A DNA stretch of 64,000 nucleotides from Mesostigma viride (GCA_009746045.1 RPFO01000165.1:4496685-4560684), one strand, 5' to 3'. Positions 19,869 to 32,525 are shown, counted from the first letter of the stretch. Made by a program: numbers and translations. The notes: generated by a model from the letters alone, not told the origin.

Positions 19869-22800
19869 CTGCACACAGCAGCCACACATGCCGACATTAA
19901 ATACCACCGCACCAAAACCACAGAAGCACGCAAACACGCTTGCATCGAGCCATCAGTCATCACAGCGGCCACCCACTTGAGATGGGAGAGGCCATCCCAC
20001 GTGGGGAAAAAAGAACCAGCGCGTTGCAGACCATTGGTGGACTCGTGCAGCGCAGCGCAGAGCGATCACACCACATCAAACGGAAGCAGTTACAGGGATG
20101 GAGAAATCGACCAAGAGAATGGAAACTGACACCTAGACTGGCTGCCACATTCCACAGTTTCCAGATCACACATGCATGTTGTGCAACAGAGACTGTGTCG
20201 CATGCACATGAACGAGGGCTTTTCGACAGAGTGCTTTCAGCGAGGTGTGGTTCCAAAGGCCCAGACGTCCACATGATATGGGTCCAATAGACTCGAGCAC
20301 TCTTTCAGTCTGGCCTGGAACTGGCATGGAGCTTCAAAATTACCCTTTAGACCATTCTGGAGTTCCAAGCCAGGTCCACCTGGAATTAGGGGCGAGGGTT
20401 GGAGTAAGGGATACGACCACAACCGAACAACCGGCACAAGATAGTACGGACCAAGTACCCCAGCTGGTACCAAGCAGGAGTCTCTGGTACAGAGCACTGG
20501 ATTCCGCTGGCCCCCACAAAAATGAGCCATCTAGGTGATCTTGTTGTAGAAAGGTGGCGCCCCACAGATATGGCCTAGTTCATGGCCTCCGGATTTGGCG
20601 CTCCAGCCTGTTCCCAACAAAAACCGATCTGGAGTTCCGGTCCCGCTCCATGCAGGGATGAGGGTTGGAGAATCGGATACGACCACCCCAAAAGGACCAG
20701 CACAAGCTCGCATGGACCAAGTACCCCAGTAGGTACCGAGGCAGGAGTCTCTGGTACAGAGTTCCGTCGTCCGCTGGCCCACACAAAAAATAGGTGCCAG
20801 GGTAAGCCCGTTGTACAAAGGTGGCGCCTGAAAGATATGGCCTACTTCATGGCCTTTGGATTTGGATCTTGAGCCTAAGTCCTACGGAAAACCCTCCAAG
20901 TGCGAGTTCCTCAAAAACTTCCAAGGTCATAAAAGTGGCGGTGAAGGCCCTGAAAGGCAGCCTTTCCCAGTGGAACATGCGGCACAGAGAAAGAGAGAGA
21001 ATGACCTTGCACAGATAATGAAAAATGCCTGGCGTTGCTAAGAAAGGTATTCCAAACACGGGAAAGAAAATGAGGGCTGGGCACATGACCTCAGGGGTGT
21101 GACGGAGACGAATCTGCGGAAGTGCAACAATGGCCACGTGACTCAAACCATCCTAAGTGGCCGCTGTGAGGGAGCCAAAACAGGCAACCACATTTAATTC
21201 GGCAGCCACAGTTCGTCCCAGGCAGAGCCATCCACACCATTCGCAAGGGACACTTCCCATGTGTGAACAACTCATCAACCCCAAGACCACAACAGGCAAG
21301 GAGCATAAGGGCACCCGTTCAAGCTTAAAGCAAGCCTGGCAGAGCCTACGGTAGAAGCTTTTGCGCGTTTCATAACATGGTTGCATGGTGGAGATGATAC
21401 AAAACCATGTGTGGAAGCACGTCCACGTGCGGCCATCAGGGTGAAGCCAAGACTGACCTTGTCCTTGGCCTCCTTGTCCGCACCGATTTCCACGAGGTGT
21501 TTCACGACATCCAGGTGGCCATTCTCTGATGCAATGAGCAGCGGGGTCCAGCCATCCTGCACACAGCAGCCACACATGCACACATGAGCACCGCACCGCA
21601 CCAAAGGCGCAGAGGCACGCAACTGGTTTTGGATTGAACCATCAGCCATCACAGCGGCCACCCACTTGAGATGGGAGAGGCAATCCAAGGTGGGAAAAAC
21701 ACAACCAGGGCGTTGCAGACCATTGGCGGAATCGTGCAGCACATAGAGCGATCGCACCACATCAAACACAAGCAGTTACAGTGACGGAGAAATCGATAAA
21801 GCAAAAGGAAAGTCACACCTAGACTGGCTGCCACATCGCGGTTTCCAGATCACACATGTGTATTGCGCAACAGAGACTGTTCCGCATTCGCATGAATGGG
21901 GGCTTTTCCAAACACAGTTCCAAATACAGCGGTTCCAGCTAGATCTGGTGCCCAAGGCCATGTGGTTCCAGGCGTCCACACAGTATGGGTCCTATGGCTT
22001 TTGAGGTTGGCCTGGAACTGGCATGGAACTTGGGAGCTACCCTTTAGGCTGATCTGGAGTTCCAGGCCCGGTCCAGCTGGAAATAGGGGCGAGGATGGGA
22101 GTCAGGGATACGACCACCACCGAACAACCGGCAAAAGATAGTACGGATCCCAGCTTGTATCAAGGCAGGAGTCTCTGGTACAGAGCAATGTCTTCCGCCG
22201 GCCCACACAAAAACCAGGTGCCGAAAACAGGGTTAGCCAATTGTGGAAAGGTGGCACCCGAAAGATATGGCCTAGTTCATGGTGTCCGGATTTGGCGCTC
22301 GAGCCTATTCGCAACCCTCCAAGTGTGAGTTCCTCCAAAACTTCCAGCATGTTGCTCAGCAGGACGGACACTGCGTTCCCGCTCAGCGCCAAACAGTCCT
22401 TTCGTGCGCCCGAGCCTTCCAGCACTGGCTGATGGCGTCTGGCCCGCGGTGGGAACAGGTCCCGCAACTTGGCCATGGCAGCCCGCAATGCTTCCACTTC
22501 TCCACCAATGCGGACATCACCTGGCCCAAATAGCCGCCTGCCAGCGGGTATCATCTCCCCTGCATACATTCCCATCAACCGGGCCACATTTCGATCTAGA
22601 TCCGCCACAGCCGGGTCCGCTGCTCCCGAGATGGCATCCTCATCCCCGGCCACCACCGTGCTCATCCCGCCTCGCCCCCCGGTTCCCGCCCGCTGGAGGG
22701 GGAGCATCCCCTGCTACCATTATAGGGGGATCCGGCTCGAAAAAATGTTACCCCCTCCTGCTCTGCAATCATATCGGCCAGCTCCTCCTCTCCATTCCCA

Positions 22801-25800
22801 TTGATAGTAAAAGCCCGCTGTTCCAAAGCCATTTTCACGCTCCTGGCCCGGGCCAGGTTTAACTTCTTCACCCAAGCTAGCCATTCGCCCACCAGAGTCG
22901 CCTGGGCTGTTTTGGCGGCCTCTTTCGGGTTACATCCCTCCTTGGTTGCTGCCTTAAGCTTCTAAATGAAGTTCCTATCTGCTTCAATGACTGTGGTCAT
23001 GATGGCTTGTATTGTGCCAGTGATTTTCTTTTGTACTTCTGCTATTTGCAGTGTCGTAACGTGAGAATTCTCAAGCATAAGAAACAACCTGCTTCCCTGG
23101 AATAGAAGCCCACCTGTCGTGGCAAACACCTTTCGCAGTCAGCCCCTACCTGGGCCGCTAGCATAAACAGAATTCAACTAATTTTGCTGTATAGGTTGCA
23201 TTCTCATCTCAGCAGGTTATTCCCACTCTATAAAGCGTCAAAGGTTACCATAGGTCTGGAAGTTTGGGACACTGCCGAGAGATGGTACCAAGCACCGTCT
23301 TTCGCCGGCCCACGCAATAATCAGGTGCCAAGGTAAGCCAAGTGTAGAAAGGTGGCGCCCGAAAGATATGGCCTACATCATGGCATCCGGATTTGGAGCT
23401 TGTGCCCGATCCGAACGGAGAACTCTCCAAGCGCGAGTTCCTAAAAAAGTTCCAAGGTAATGAAAGTGGCGGGGAAGGCCCTGAGAGGCAGCATTTTCCC
23501 ATTGAAACATGCCACACAGAGACAGAGAGAGAATGACCTTGCATAGACCATTAATAATGCCTGGCATTGCTAAGAAAGGTATTCCAAACACGAAAAAGAA
23601 GATGAGGCCTGGGCACACGACCTCAGGGGAGACGGAAACGAACTCGGAAGGCCTCCAGCATGGCCATGCGACACAAACATCCCAAAGTAGCTGCCATGAG
23701 AAAGCCAAAGCGGTCATTCACATTTTGGCAGCCACACAACCAACCAGGCAGAGCCATCCACCTCATTCGCTAGGGGAAACTTCCCATGTGTGAACATCTC
23801 GTCAACCCCAAGACCCCAGCAGGTAAGGAGCATAAGGGCACCCGTTCAAGCTTAGAGCAAGCCTGGCAGAGCCTACGGTAGAAGCTTTCGCGCATTTGAT
23901 AACATGGTTGCATTATGGAGATGATGCAAAACCATGCGTGGAAGAAAAGCCATGAGGGTGGAGCCAAGACTGACCTGGGTCTTGGCCTCCTTGTCCGCTC
24001 CGCTTTCCACCAGGTGCTTCACGACATCCAGGTGGCCATCCCATGATGCAATGTGCAGCGGGGTGCAACCATCCTGCACACAGCAGCCACACATGCCCAC
24101 ATGAGCACCGCACCGCACCAAGACCAGAGAAGCACGCAAATACGCTTGCATCCAGCCATCAGCCATCACAGTGGCCACCCACTTGAGATGGGAGAGGCAA
24201 TCCAGCGTGGGGAAAAGCATAACAAGGGCGTTGCAGACCGTTGGTGGAATCGTGCAGCGCATCATAGAGCGATGGAGAACACATCAAACGGAAGCAGCTA
24301 CAGTGGAGCTACAGTGGAGAAATCGACCAAGACAAAGGAAACTCACACCTAGACTGGATGCTACATTGAACGGTTTCCAGATCACACATGCGTATTGCAC
24401 AACAGAGACTGTGCCGCATTCGCATTACTGAGGGCTTGGCCTAATACAGTGGTTTCAGCTAGATGTGGTTCCAAAGGTCCAGGCGTCCACATAGTATGGG
24501 TCCAGCGGATTTGTCCACCCTTGGGAGTTTGGCCTGGAGCTGGCATGGACCTTCGAAAATACCCTTTAGACCAATCAGGAGTTCGAGGCGCGGTCCATGC
24601 AGCTGAAATTAGGGGCGAGGATTGGAGTAAGGGATTCGACCACCACAAAAGGACCGGCACAAGATAGTACGGACAAAGTACCCCAGCTTATACCCAGGCA
24701 GGAGTCTCTGGTACAAAACACTGTCTTCCGCCGGCCCACCACAATTAGCCATCAGGGTAAGCCCGTTGTGGGGAGGTGGCACCCGACAAATGTGGCCGGG
24801 TCCACTGCGTCCGGGTTTGGTGCTTGAGCCTACTCCCAACGAAAACTGCTGCGAGCTCGAGTTCCTCCAACACTTCCAAGTTCATAAAACTGGCGGGCAA
24901 GGCCCTGAAAGGCAGCCTTTCCCAGTGGGTCATGCCGCACAGAGACAGAGCAAGAGTATGACCTTACACTGACAATGGAAAAAGCCTGGCATTGCTAAGA
25001 AAGGTATTCCAAAAACGAAAAAGAAAATGAGGGCTGGGCACATGACCTCAGTGGTGGGGGAGACGATTTGGGGAAGCTCAAGTGCGGCCATGCGACACAA
25101 ACATTCCAAAGTAGCCGCCATGAGGGAGCCAAAATGGTCAACCACACATTTTGGCAGCCGCAGTTCCTGCCAGGCAGAGCCATCTCATTCGCACGGGGCA
25201 ACCCAGGTGTGAACAACTCGTCAACCCCGAGACCCCAACAGGCAAGGTGCGTAGGGGCACCCGTTGAAGCTTAGAGCAAGACTGGCAGAGCCTACGGTAG
25301 AAGCTGCTGCGCATTTCATGACATGGTTGCATGGTGGAGATGATACAAAAGCATGGATGGAAGCACATGCATTGGTGGCCATCAGGGTGAAGCCAAGACT
25401 GACCTGGGTCTTGGCCTCCTTGTCCGCTCCGCTTTCCACCAGGTGCTTCACGACATCCAGGTGGCCATCCCATGATGCAATGTGCAGCGGGGTGCAACCA
25501 TCCTGCACACAGCAGCCACACATGCCCACATGAGCACCGCACCGCACCAAAACCACAGAAGCATGCAAATACGCACCGCACCAAGCCATCAGTCATCACA
25601 ATAGCCACCCACTTGAGATGGGAGAGGCCATCCAAAGCGGGAAAAACACAGCCACGGCGCTGCAGACCATTGGTGGAATCGTGCAGCGCACCATGGAGCG
25701 ATCGTATCACATCAAACACAAGCAGTTACAGGGATGGAGAAATCGACCAAGCAAAAGGAAACTCACAGCTAGACTGGCTGCTACATTGCACGGTTTCCAG

Positions 25801-28800
25801 ATCACACATGCGTATTGCGCAACAGAGACTGTTCCGCATTCGCATGACTGAGGGCTCTTCGACATAGTATCGGTCCCATGGAGTGGAGCACACTTTGAGT
25901 CGGGCCTGGAAGTGATATGGAGCTTCGGAACTACCCATAGGCTGATCTGGAGTTCCAGGCCCGGTCCAGCTGGAAATAGGGGCGAGGATGGGAGTAAGGG
26001 ATACGACCACCACCAAACAACCGGCACAAGATAGTGCGGACCAAGTACCCCAGCTTGTACCGAGGCAGGAGTCTCTGGTACAGAGAATTGTCGTCCGCTG
26101 GCCCACACAAAAATCAGGTGCCAAAATCAGGGTAATCCCGTTTTAGAAAGGTGGTGCCCGGAAGATATGGCCTGGTTCATGGCGTCTAGATTTGGCGCTC
26201 GAGCCTATTCCCAACGAAAACCACTCAGAGCACGAGTTCCTCCTAACCTTCCAAGGTTAGTGGCGGGGAAGCCCCTGAAAGGCAGCCTTTTCCAGTGAAA
26301 CATGCCGGACAGACACAGAGAGAGAATGCCATTGCAGGTACAATGAAAAATGCCTGGCATTGCTAAGACAGGTATTCGATATAAGAGAAAGAAACTGTGG
26401 GCTGGGCACATGACCTCAGGGGTGGTGGAGACGATCTGGGGAAGCTCAAATCTGGCCCATGGATGTGAGATAGACATTCCTGAGTAGCGGCCAGGAGGGA
26501 GAACAACAACGTCAACCACATTTCGGCAGCCTCAGTTCGTCCCAGGCAGACCCATCCACACCATTCGCAAGGGGCAATTCCCATGTGTGAACAACTCGTC
26601 AACCCCAAGACCACAACAGGCAAGGGGCATGAGGGCACCCGTTCAAGCTTAGAGCAAGCCTGGCAGAGCCTACGGTAGAAGCTTTTACGCATTCCATGAC
26701 ATGGTTGCATTGTGGAGATGATGCAAAACCATGTGTGGAAGCACATCCATTGGTGGCCATCAGGGTGGAGCCAAGACTGACCTGGGTCTTGGCCTCCTTG
26801 TCCGCACCGCTTTCCACCAGGTGCTTCACGACATTCAGGTGGCCATCCCATGATGCAATGTGCAGCGGGCTCCGACCAAGCTGCACACAGCAGCCGCACA
26901 TGCACACATGAACACCGCACCGCACCAAAACCACAGAAGCACGCAAATACGATGGCATGGAGCCATCAGCCATCACAGTGGCCACCCACTTGAGATGGGA
27001 GAGGCAATCCAGCGTGGGGAAAACATAACCAGGGCGTTGCCTGACCATTGGTGGAATCGTCCAGCGCATCATAGTGCGATGGCAATACTGTAAACCGAAG
27101 CAGTTACAGGGACGGAGAAATCGACCAAGCAAAAGGAAAGTCAAACGGCCTGCCACATTGAACGGTTTCCAGATCACACATGCGTATTGCACAACAGAGT
27201 GCCGCATTCGCATGAATGAGGGCTTTTGCAAATGCAGCGGTTTCAGCAAGATCTGGTAAGGTCCAGGCGTCCACATAGTATGGGTCCTACGGATTTGTCC
27301 ACACTTTGAGGAGTTTCGCAAGAATTGGCATGGAGCTTCGGAACTACCCGTTAGGTCGATTTGGAGTTCCAGGCCAGGTCCAGCTGAAATAAAGGGCAAG
27401 GATCGGGTACTAAGGGATACGACCACCACAAAACGACCGGCACAAGCTCCTATGGACCAAGTACCCCAGCTGGTACCGAGGCAGGAGTCTCGGGTACCGA
27501 GCACCGTCTTCCATCGAGCAGTATCTTCCGCCGGCCCACACCATACAGATGGCCTAACTGTGGTCATCTGGTACACAAGTCTGCGTTATTCCACCATGCA
27601 GAGCTATCCCACCTATTGCAATGAACTAGATGTCTGTAGTGATGCATGCAAAGCAAAGCCAGGCCAGGCCAGGCCAGAAATGGATTTAAATCGTTTACGC
27701 CACCTGAGACGCATCCACTCCAATGACTGCGATACCCTGAGGACTGACCTCATCCGTGGCATGCTTGTTGGCGCCTTCCATCAGCAGGTGCTGAACAGCT
27801 GTGAGGTGGCCATTCCTTGTTGCACAGTGCAGCGGGGTACACCCAACCTGCACAAAACACCCGTGGGGATGATTAGGCGATAGTGGATGATTTGGTAAGT
27901 GAAAATAGGTGCTGAAGCTGAGGTCCATTGGAGTGCCTTCCTACCATAAAAAACAGTTTTATTACAATAATGTGTGTGCAGGCTTTATAACGGAGCCACA
28001 TTATCAACATCATTGTATAAGTTATTGTCAAGTTAGGCCAGTTCACCATGTTGGGGCCCAGTACATGCCCCCTTGGTCCAGTCTTGTCCCCCACCAGCAG
28101 CAAGGGTGGGTGGGCTCAGCTTTGCATTGTGTGAAGCTAAATGTACCTCATTCTTCCCCTCTTTGTCAGCGCCGCTCATCAGGAGATGGTGGACAATGTC
28201 TACATGGCCATTTGCCGATGCGAGATGCAACGGGGCGTCCCCACTATGTGCAGCGCCGCAGGTCCAATAGCATATGAACAGGGCAATAGGTTTAAGCCCG
28301 CCGGCATCAGTCAGAGCACAAAAGAAAGTAATAACATGCCATAAGCAGCTGTAAAACATGTTCATGATCCTGGCAAGTTGCATATGGAGCTTCTATAGGC
28401 TACACATTGGCGGGAAGTGGCACGTAGCCTAGAATGGTCTCTAGAGACATTTTACCTGGCTCTGACAGGGCTATCCCAACTAACAGGTAAGTTGCGACTG
28501 GTGACAAACTCCTGGCAGGCGAACCCTCCCCTAGCATTAGGTTTCGGAAAATTTTCTTTAGCATGAAAAGCAAAAGCCGATCCTTCCAGAGGAGGTCAGT
28601 GACTTAGTCTATGCCACACGGCTCTAACTTCAGCTGGCCCATGCACCTACCAGGACAGCCATTTTGTACTGCCTAGGGATAGTAAAAACACCAGCTTTGT
28701 TATTAGCTAGCCTTCAAGAATTCGATGCTCTTCCAATATCCTCAATACACAGTAAGCCGGCATCCCTATGCTGTACGATATTGGGTCATGCCACCAGGAG

Positions 28801-29775
28801 ATGAGTTTTGAGACCCAGCTCAAATGCCAGGAGTAAATGCTTACCTTGTTTCGCGCTGCTAGGTTGGCGCCCTTGGATACCAGCCATCTCACGATATTGA
28901 GACAGCCCCCCTTGGATGCTTCATGAAGCGCGGTGTTCATGTCCTGCGCCATGCCACCATTATGACCACCAACACATGTGGCATCAGCATGCATTTGTGG
29001 GATTTTGCCAAGTACCCAGGGTACCCTGTGCCCATCATCATGGCGATCCGGTAGCCATTTACGGATCATCAGGGTAGGTGTGCGTCCATATATCGGCCAT
29101 GCAGCAAACACGGTGGATCTAGAGACATTTCATCTCCAGATGAGACACAAATGACACAATCCCATGAACTTTTCCATGTAACCCCATTCCATTTCCCCAT
29201 TAGCTAAAGGGGAAGAACCAAAACTCGTTTCTATTATTTTTGCGTGGCTAGCTAATGACAGCAAGAACCTCACCCTGCACGACCTCCCGTTACATGGAAG
29301 CACTGGGTAGGCGCAGCAGCAAAAATACACTGCTACAATCTTTGTACTCGAAGCTCCACTGAATTTGACCACATCCTCATTGCCATTCCTCTAAAGAACC
29401 AACAGCCAAGGAAATTTGGCGTAGGATAAGGACCCAGTGCTCAACTAATAAAAACCATTTGCAGGTTCATGGGTAGTCGGCAAAAATTGCCATGGTTGAT
29501 CGGGAGACATTATGCGTGACCCATTTACCTGGTGGACAGTACTATCAGGTTGCGACATTCTTGAGGGTCATCCGACAGATGCCCACCTCATCCTTGAAGT
29601 CCAGCAGTTCTTTCAGTGTTGCTCGTGCCTCCTGCAGCTGGCGCTCCAGCTCCACCGCCCTGGCTTCATGGCGCTGCGATCTTTGGGAACTCTTCTCCGC
29701 CTGCTCCTTCCAAAATTTCAACTGATTTGCCAAGTCTTGACCTCTGGCCTCCATCTGTGGCTGCCGGGAGGGACC
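19770..29775 (-). CDS. Ankyrin-repeat gene with coiled-coil exon, minus strand (exons listed separately)
   Basis: One coiled-coil exon is followed by eight ankyrin exons, each encoding one 33-residue repeat of the form xGxTPLHxAsxnGHLdvVkhLvesGAdkeAk. Exons are 99 bp, begin and end in phase 0, and are separated by introns of 0.4 to 2.4 kb. Ankyrin proteins usually bind other proteins; this one has no catalytic domain in view. The five exons nearest the 3' side (19.8-26.9 kb) are nearly identical in sequence and lie in repeated blocks, so they are recent copies. The acceptor of the second ankyrin exon reads AT, which may break the gene. The first exon with the start codon and the stop codon are not identified; the exon at 7654-7716 is a candidate 3' end. 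Its mirror gene lies at 32502-61555. Confidence 0.7.
21458..21556 (-). CDS. Ankyrin exon (minus gene, 7th)
   Basis: Reads DGWTPLLIASENGHLDVVKH, then LVEIGADKEAKDK. The His of the TPLH motif is replaced by Leu here. Flanked by CTGTGTGCAG and GTCAGTCT. Confidence 0.75.
22340..23224 (-). mobile_element. Unclassified element, copy 2, inserted in an ankyrin-gene intron
   Basis: The part from 22569 matches 14936-15654. This copy extends farther at the other end, where the minus strand reads VARLMGMYAGEMIPAGRRLF, GGEVEALRAAMAKLRDLFPP and ALSGNAVSVLLSNMLEVLEE, protein-like but unrecognised. The ankyrin-unit sequence stops at about 22340 (CTTCCAGCATG against CTTCCAAGGT in other units) and resumes after 23224, which marks the insertion. 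Confidence 0.7.
23975..24073 (-). CDS. Ankyrin exon (minus gene, 6th)
   Basis: Reads DGCTPLHIASWDGHLDVVKH, then LVESGADKEAKTQ. The encoded repeat is the same as in the exon at 25404, which points to a very recent duplication. Donor GTCAGTCT. Confidence 0.8.
25404..25502 (-). CDS. Ankyrin exon (minus gene, 5th)
   Basis: Same repeat as the exon at 23975 (DGCTPLHIASWDGHLDVVKH). Acceptor CTGTGTGCAG, donor GTCAGTCT. Confidence 0.8.
26782..26880 (-). CDS. Ankyrin exon (minus gene, 4th)
   Basis: Reads LGRSPLHIASWDGHLNVVKH, then LVESGADKEAKTQ. It combines the LGRSPLH start of the 19770 exon with the AKTQ end of the 23975 and 25404 exons, which suggests exchange between units. Confidence 0.8.
27575..27690 (+). 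repeat. Dispersed repeat shared with 41110-41245
   Basis: TGATGCATGCAAAGCAAAGC followed by AAGGCCAGAAAT and GATTTAAA occurs in both places, with weaker similarity upstream (TTATTCCACC). Probably a mobile-element end. Both copies lie in introns of the ankyrin genes. Confidence 0.65.
27749..27847 (-). CDS. Ankyrin exon (minus gene, 3rd)
   Basis: Reads VGCTPLHCATRNGHLTAVQH, then LLMEGANKHATDE. It is clearly older and more diverged than the five copies downstream. Acceptor TTTTGTGCAG, donor GTCAGTCC. Confidence 0.75.
27903..28110 (-). repeat. Retroelement-like end, copy C, in an ankyrin intron
   Basis: Third long copy of the element at 16985 and 17500, inserted between two ankyrin exons. It is co-oriented with the other two and ends at GGGTGGGTGGG. 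Confidence 0.8.
28147..28245 (-). CDS. Ankyrin exon (minus gene, 2nd), acceptor altered
   Basis: Reads SGDAPLHLASANGHVDIVHH, then LLMSGADKEGKNE, with donor GTACATTT. Keeping the 99-bp module, the two bases before the exon are AT (GCTGCACAT) instead of AG. The nearest AG (ATAG) lies two bases inside and would shift the frame. The exon may be skipped, mis-spliced or dead. Confidence 0.6.
28845..28943 (-). CDS. Ankyrin exon (minus gene, 1st)
   Basis: Reads DMNTALHEASKGGCLNIVRW, then LVSKGANLAARNK. Acceptor GGCGCAG, donor GTAAGC. It is the first repeat after the coiled coil. Confidence 0.75.
28946..29586. other. Intron between coiled-coil and first ankyrin exon (minus gene)
   Basis: No repeat or coding signal is visible. 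Confidence 0.5.
29587..29775 (-). CDS. Coiled-coil exon of the minus ankyrin gene
   Basis: After GATTATGATGCAG the exon encodes 63 residues: GPSRQPQMEARGQDLANQLK, then FWKEQAEKSSQRSQRHEARA, VELERQLQEARATLKELLDF and KDE, before GTGGGC. It is almost entirely heptad-like helix. FWKxQAxxSS, VELExQL and LKExxxxKDE match the plus-gene exon at 33007-33252, and the 63-residue length equals that of the plus-gene exon at 34749-34937. Confidence 0.75.
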
Positions 29776-32501
29776 CTGCATCATAATCAAATCATAATCA
29801 AATCATCATCCACTCCATCCAGACATATTAAGGGTTTGCAATGACCAATGGCCGAAACATGATAAAAGACAACGGTACTCACGATAGGAGGTATGACAAG
29901 AGATGTATCCCTTGGCATGTTTAACAATCTGGACATTTATGGCGATGATGACATCCGCGCATCCCCATGGCCAGATGCCCCTCACTGCGGCGCATTAAAG
30001 TAAATGCATACACATGCTTTAGTATGACACCGCACACCTTGATCCAGCCATAACAAGAATACAATGAGCAAAGTGTTCAAGGGAAATCTAGCCAATGATT
30101 ACACCCTGAGTTTCTCTGGTCTCGGATATGCAATAGTAGGCTTGGATGAATGTGCTTGGTGCCTTTTGTTACATCTCTTTGTTAGATGCCATCTGCTCCA
30201 AGAGCATATCCATCTGCAACTGCTCGGACGTATCTCGTCACCATTTAAATTCTCAGGCTACCTTATGACGGCTTCAACGCAAAACGGCAAGCAAGATATG
30301 CAGCACCAGCACGCAGAGAAGGAAAAAGAACACCCACCTGCTCGCACTAGACTGAATCGGCTTCCATAACTGACGGTAGGGAGTTGACTAATGAGCTGGA
30401 AAGTGCCTGGCTTCCGGTTTTAGCTCCCTAAAAAAACGCCGTCACCTTAGACGTAAAACCTGGCAACCTTAATGAATTCGCTAATGCTTTCTTGAACAGA
30501 GGTATCTTACCCAATCAAGCTTAAATCTTCCACAAAATTCCTTATCGTGTTCCGGGAACGCTTCGCTTATCTCCGAAGCTCGGCTTCGCTTCAAACAGGC
30601 CTTCTAGGATAGGCTGTGAAGTGTGAAGACCGGCTCTGCATGATCATGTGCATCCTTCCCCGACAACGAAGCAAGCTAGCCGGGTGCCGTCATCGCTGGC
30701 GCTAGCCGCGGCCAGTACCACCAAAGGTCATCATTGTAACCCGTTCGCAGTCGTTAGTGATTACCGTTAGAATCTTTAAGACTATCTTTTCCGCAGCTGG
30801 GCGGCAGCTGGGAAAGACTGCGCGATCGCAAAACCCCTCGGTCAGGTAATGGCGACGTAACTGTTGTGGCATACCTACATGAGCTATGTGGTACTCTGCC
30901 GGTCGAGCCGGTCAGTTGATTACTATGGAGTGGGTAAAAGCAATTACATTCGACGCCGTGTTGCTGCTCTTTGTGATGCGCTGTTTCCACCACCTAGACT
31001 TAGTTAGTTTTGGTAACATGGTAACATGTTCTTTCTCGGAAATGCCGACGTTTGAAGTAGGTGAGCCCTGGGTGATCGAGGATTCGAGCTTCCCATGTCT
31101 ATGCGCGAAACTGGGCGTGCAAATACCCACGTTCGCCTAGGCCAGCGTGCCAGTAGCGTGCCTATCATTCTTCCCAATGCACCTGGGTGGGAACTGGGAT
31201 GTTCGCGACTCGTGAGTCGTGACCAAGAACGGGCTCGAAGCAATGCCATGCCACGCTGCAGCTGTGCTGGTCGCTAATTGGCGGGAAAGCGCCAGCGGGA
31301 AAAATATTCTCGCGGGGCTGCGGGCATGATTGGTGCGTTATGGCAGAATAATAATCCTCATCGTCTTCCGCTGCTGTTGTTGTGTGCTGTAACTTGTAAG
31401 TCTGTAACTGCTGTTTGCTGTTGTTGTTGTGTGCTGTGACTGCTGTCTGCTACTGTCCTGGAGCGCGCTGCAGCGCGACAGGCGTGCAGTCTCGCGCGCA
31501 ATTTCCCTGTTCCCAAGCCCAGGCGAACTGGCGAAGCCGACTTCATGCATCTTGCGACTTCAAGGTTGGGTACAGACTTATCCACTCTGTGGACAGTCTA
31601 CAGGCAGCAGCAGACAGAATTGAGTCAGCATTGCCCACTAATGCCCAGAAAGCGTTGCCCAGCTGGCAAGTTGCGCGAGTGCCCGACAAATAATCCTGGT
31701 CAACACGTAAATTAAATGCTAAATACGCCCTTTATACACATAATAACTCACTCGGGTAATAAATATACATACTCCTTTCAGTGATCCCAGGAATAGAATG
31801 GAGAAAATATTGACGCCTGAAAACTTTATACTGTAGTCGTACACGAGACCTCCATATCAGATGCGCGTTACTGTTACTGTGTCATAATTGAGTAAGAGCC
31901 TCGTAAACAGTTTTATCACGTCCAGCACAATCATGACGCACGCTTGGCGTATCTGACATGACGCTGGTCGATGACCTATCTCTGGAGTTTGGATGTTGGT
32001 AAGCTGCAGGCTTCGTCTACGTTCATAGGGCCATTGCTGGGCGCCTTCCAAACCTGAGCTTGGGGGGCTCTCCGTGCAAGAGTGAATTCGAAAGCCTGTA
32101 TGGTTTTGCGCCAAAAGACGTGTCATTCACATCTGGAAATGACTCCTGCTTAAGGGCTAATAATGGGCAGTGATCCTGATTATACTCGTGCCCCTGCCGA
32201 GAAAAGTGCCGTTAAGAGCAGCAAGCCGTCGAAGTAGAATGTGCGATATTTTAATTGCGTACTTCTATGCTCATCTCTCGTCTCGGACTTTATCACGTGG
32301 ATGGATTTGTAAGAATGAGACGATGATGAGACTGGAGGGCAAAGCCCGGGCTGGTATCCCGTTGCTTTTTCATGGTTAGGATAGCTGAAACTGCGGGCAG
32401 GCGACCCTGTACAACCTGATTTACTAGCGGCCCGTGACGTTTGTTCGAAACAGACTTCGGACACCGGGGTACTTGAGGGTGCGCAGATTCCAGTTTGCCG
32501 G
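29776..32501. other. Divergent intergenic region between the two ankyrin genes
   Basis: This 2.7-kb stretch must hold the start of the minus gene and the promoters of both genes. I see no clear TATA box. At 31368-31452 GCTGTTGTTGTGTGCTGT occurs twice. Open frames such as 31338-31585 (minus) are low-complexity. A minus-strand coil-like stretch at about 30186-30233 (SEQLQMDMLLEQMASNKEM) does not fit the phase-0 pattern. Confidence 0.5.
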
Positions 32502-32525
32502 ATGGACGTGAAGGTTTCATTGCAG
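32502..32525 (+). CDS. Candidate first exon with start codon
   Basis: ATG opens MDVKVSLQ and is followed at once by a consensus donor GTACGT, in phase 0 like the rest of the gene. Evidence is only the ATG, the donor and the phase, so it is tentative. Confidence 0.3.

Larger units (their letters stand above)
19600..27560 (-). repeat. Tandem segmental repeats, each with one ankyrin exon (about 1.4-2.5 kb per unit)
   Basis: Five ankyrin exons occur at spacings of about 1.69, 2.52, 1.43 and 1.38 kb. Intron sequence repeats with them: CAGATCACACATG near 20162, 21848, 24378, 25800 and 27173; AGGCAGGAGTCTC near 20473, 20740, 22165, 24700, 26063 and 27480; and AAGATATGGCCTA near 20566, 20836, 22263, 23364 and 26163, with a diverged copy near 24786. 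The long unit is explained by the element inserted at about 22340-23224. Some intron pieces occur more often than the exon, so unequal exchange also took place inside units. Confidence 0.9.

Noticed and set aside
30186-30245. Upstream coiled-coil exon of the minus gene (SEQLQMDMLLEQ)
   Set aside because: Composition fits, but neither end gives a phase-0 splice junction, and the frame hits a stop unless a phase-2 donor is assumed.
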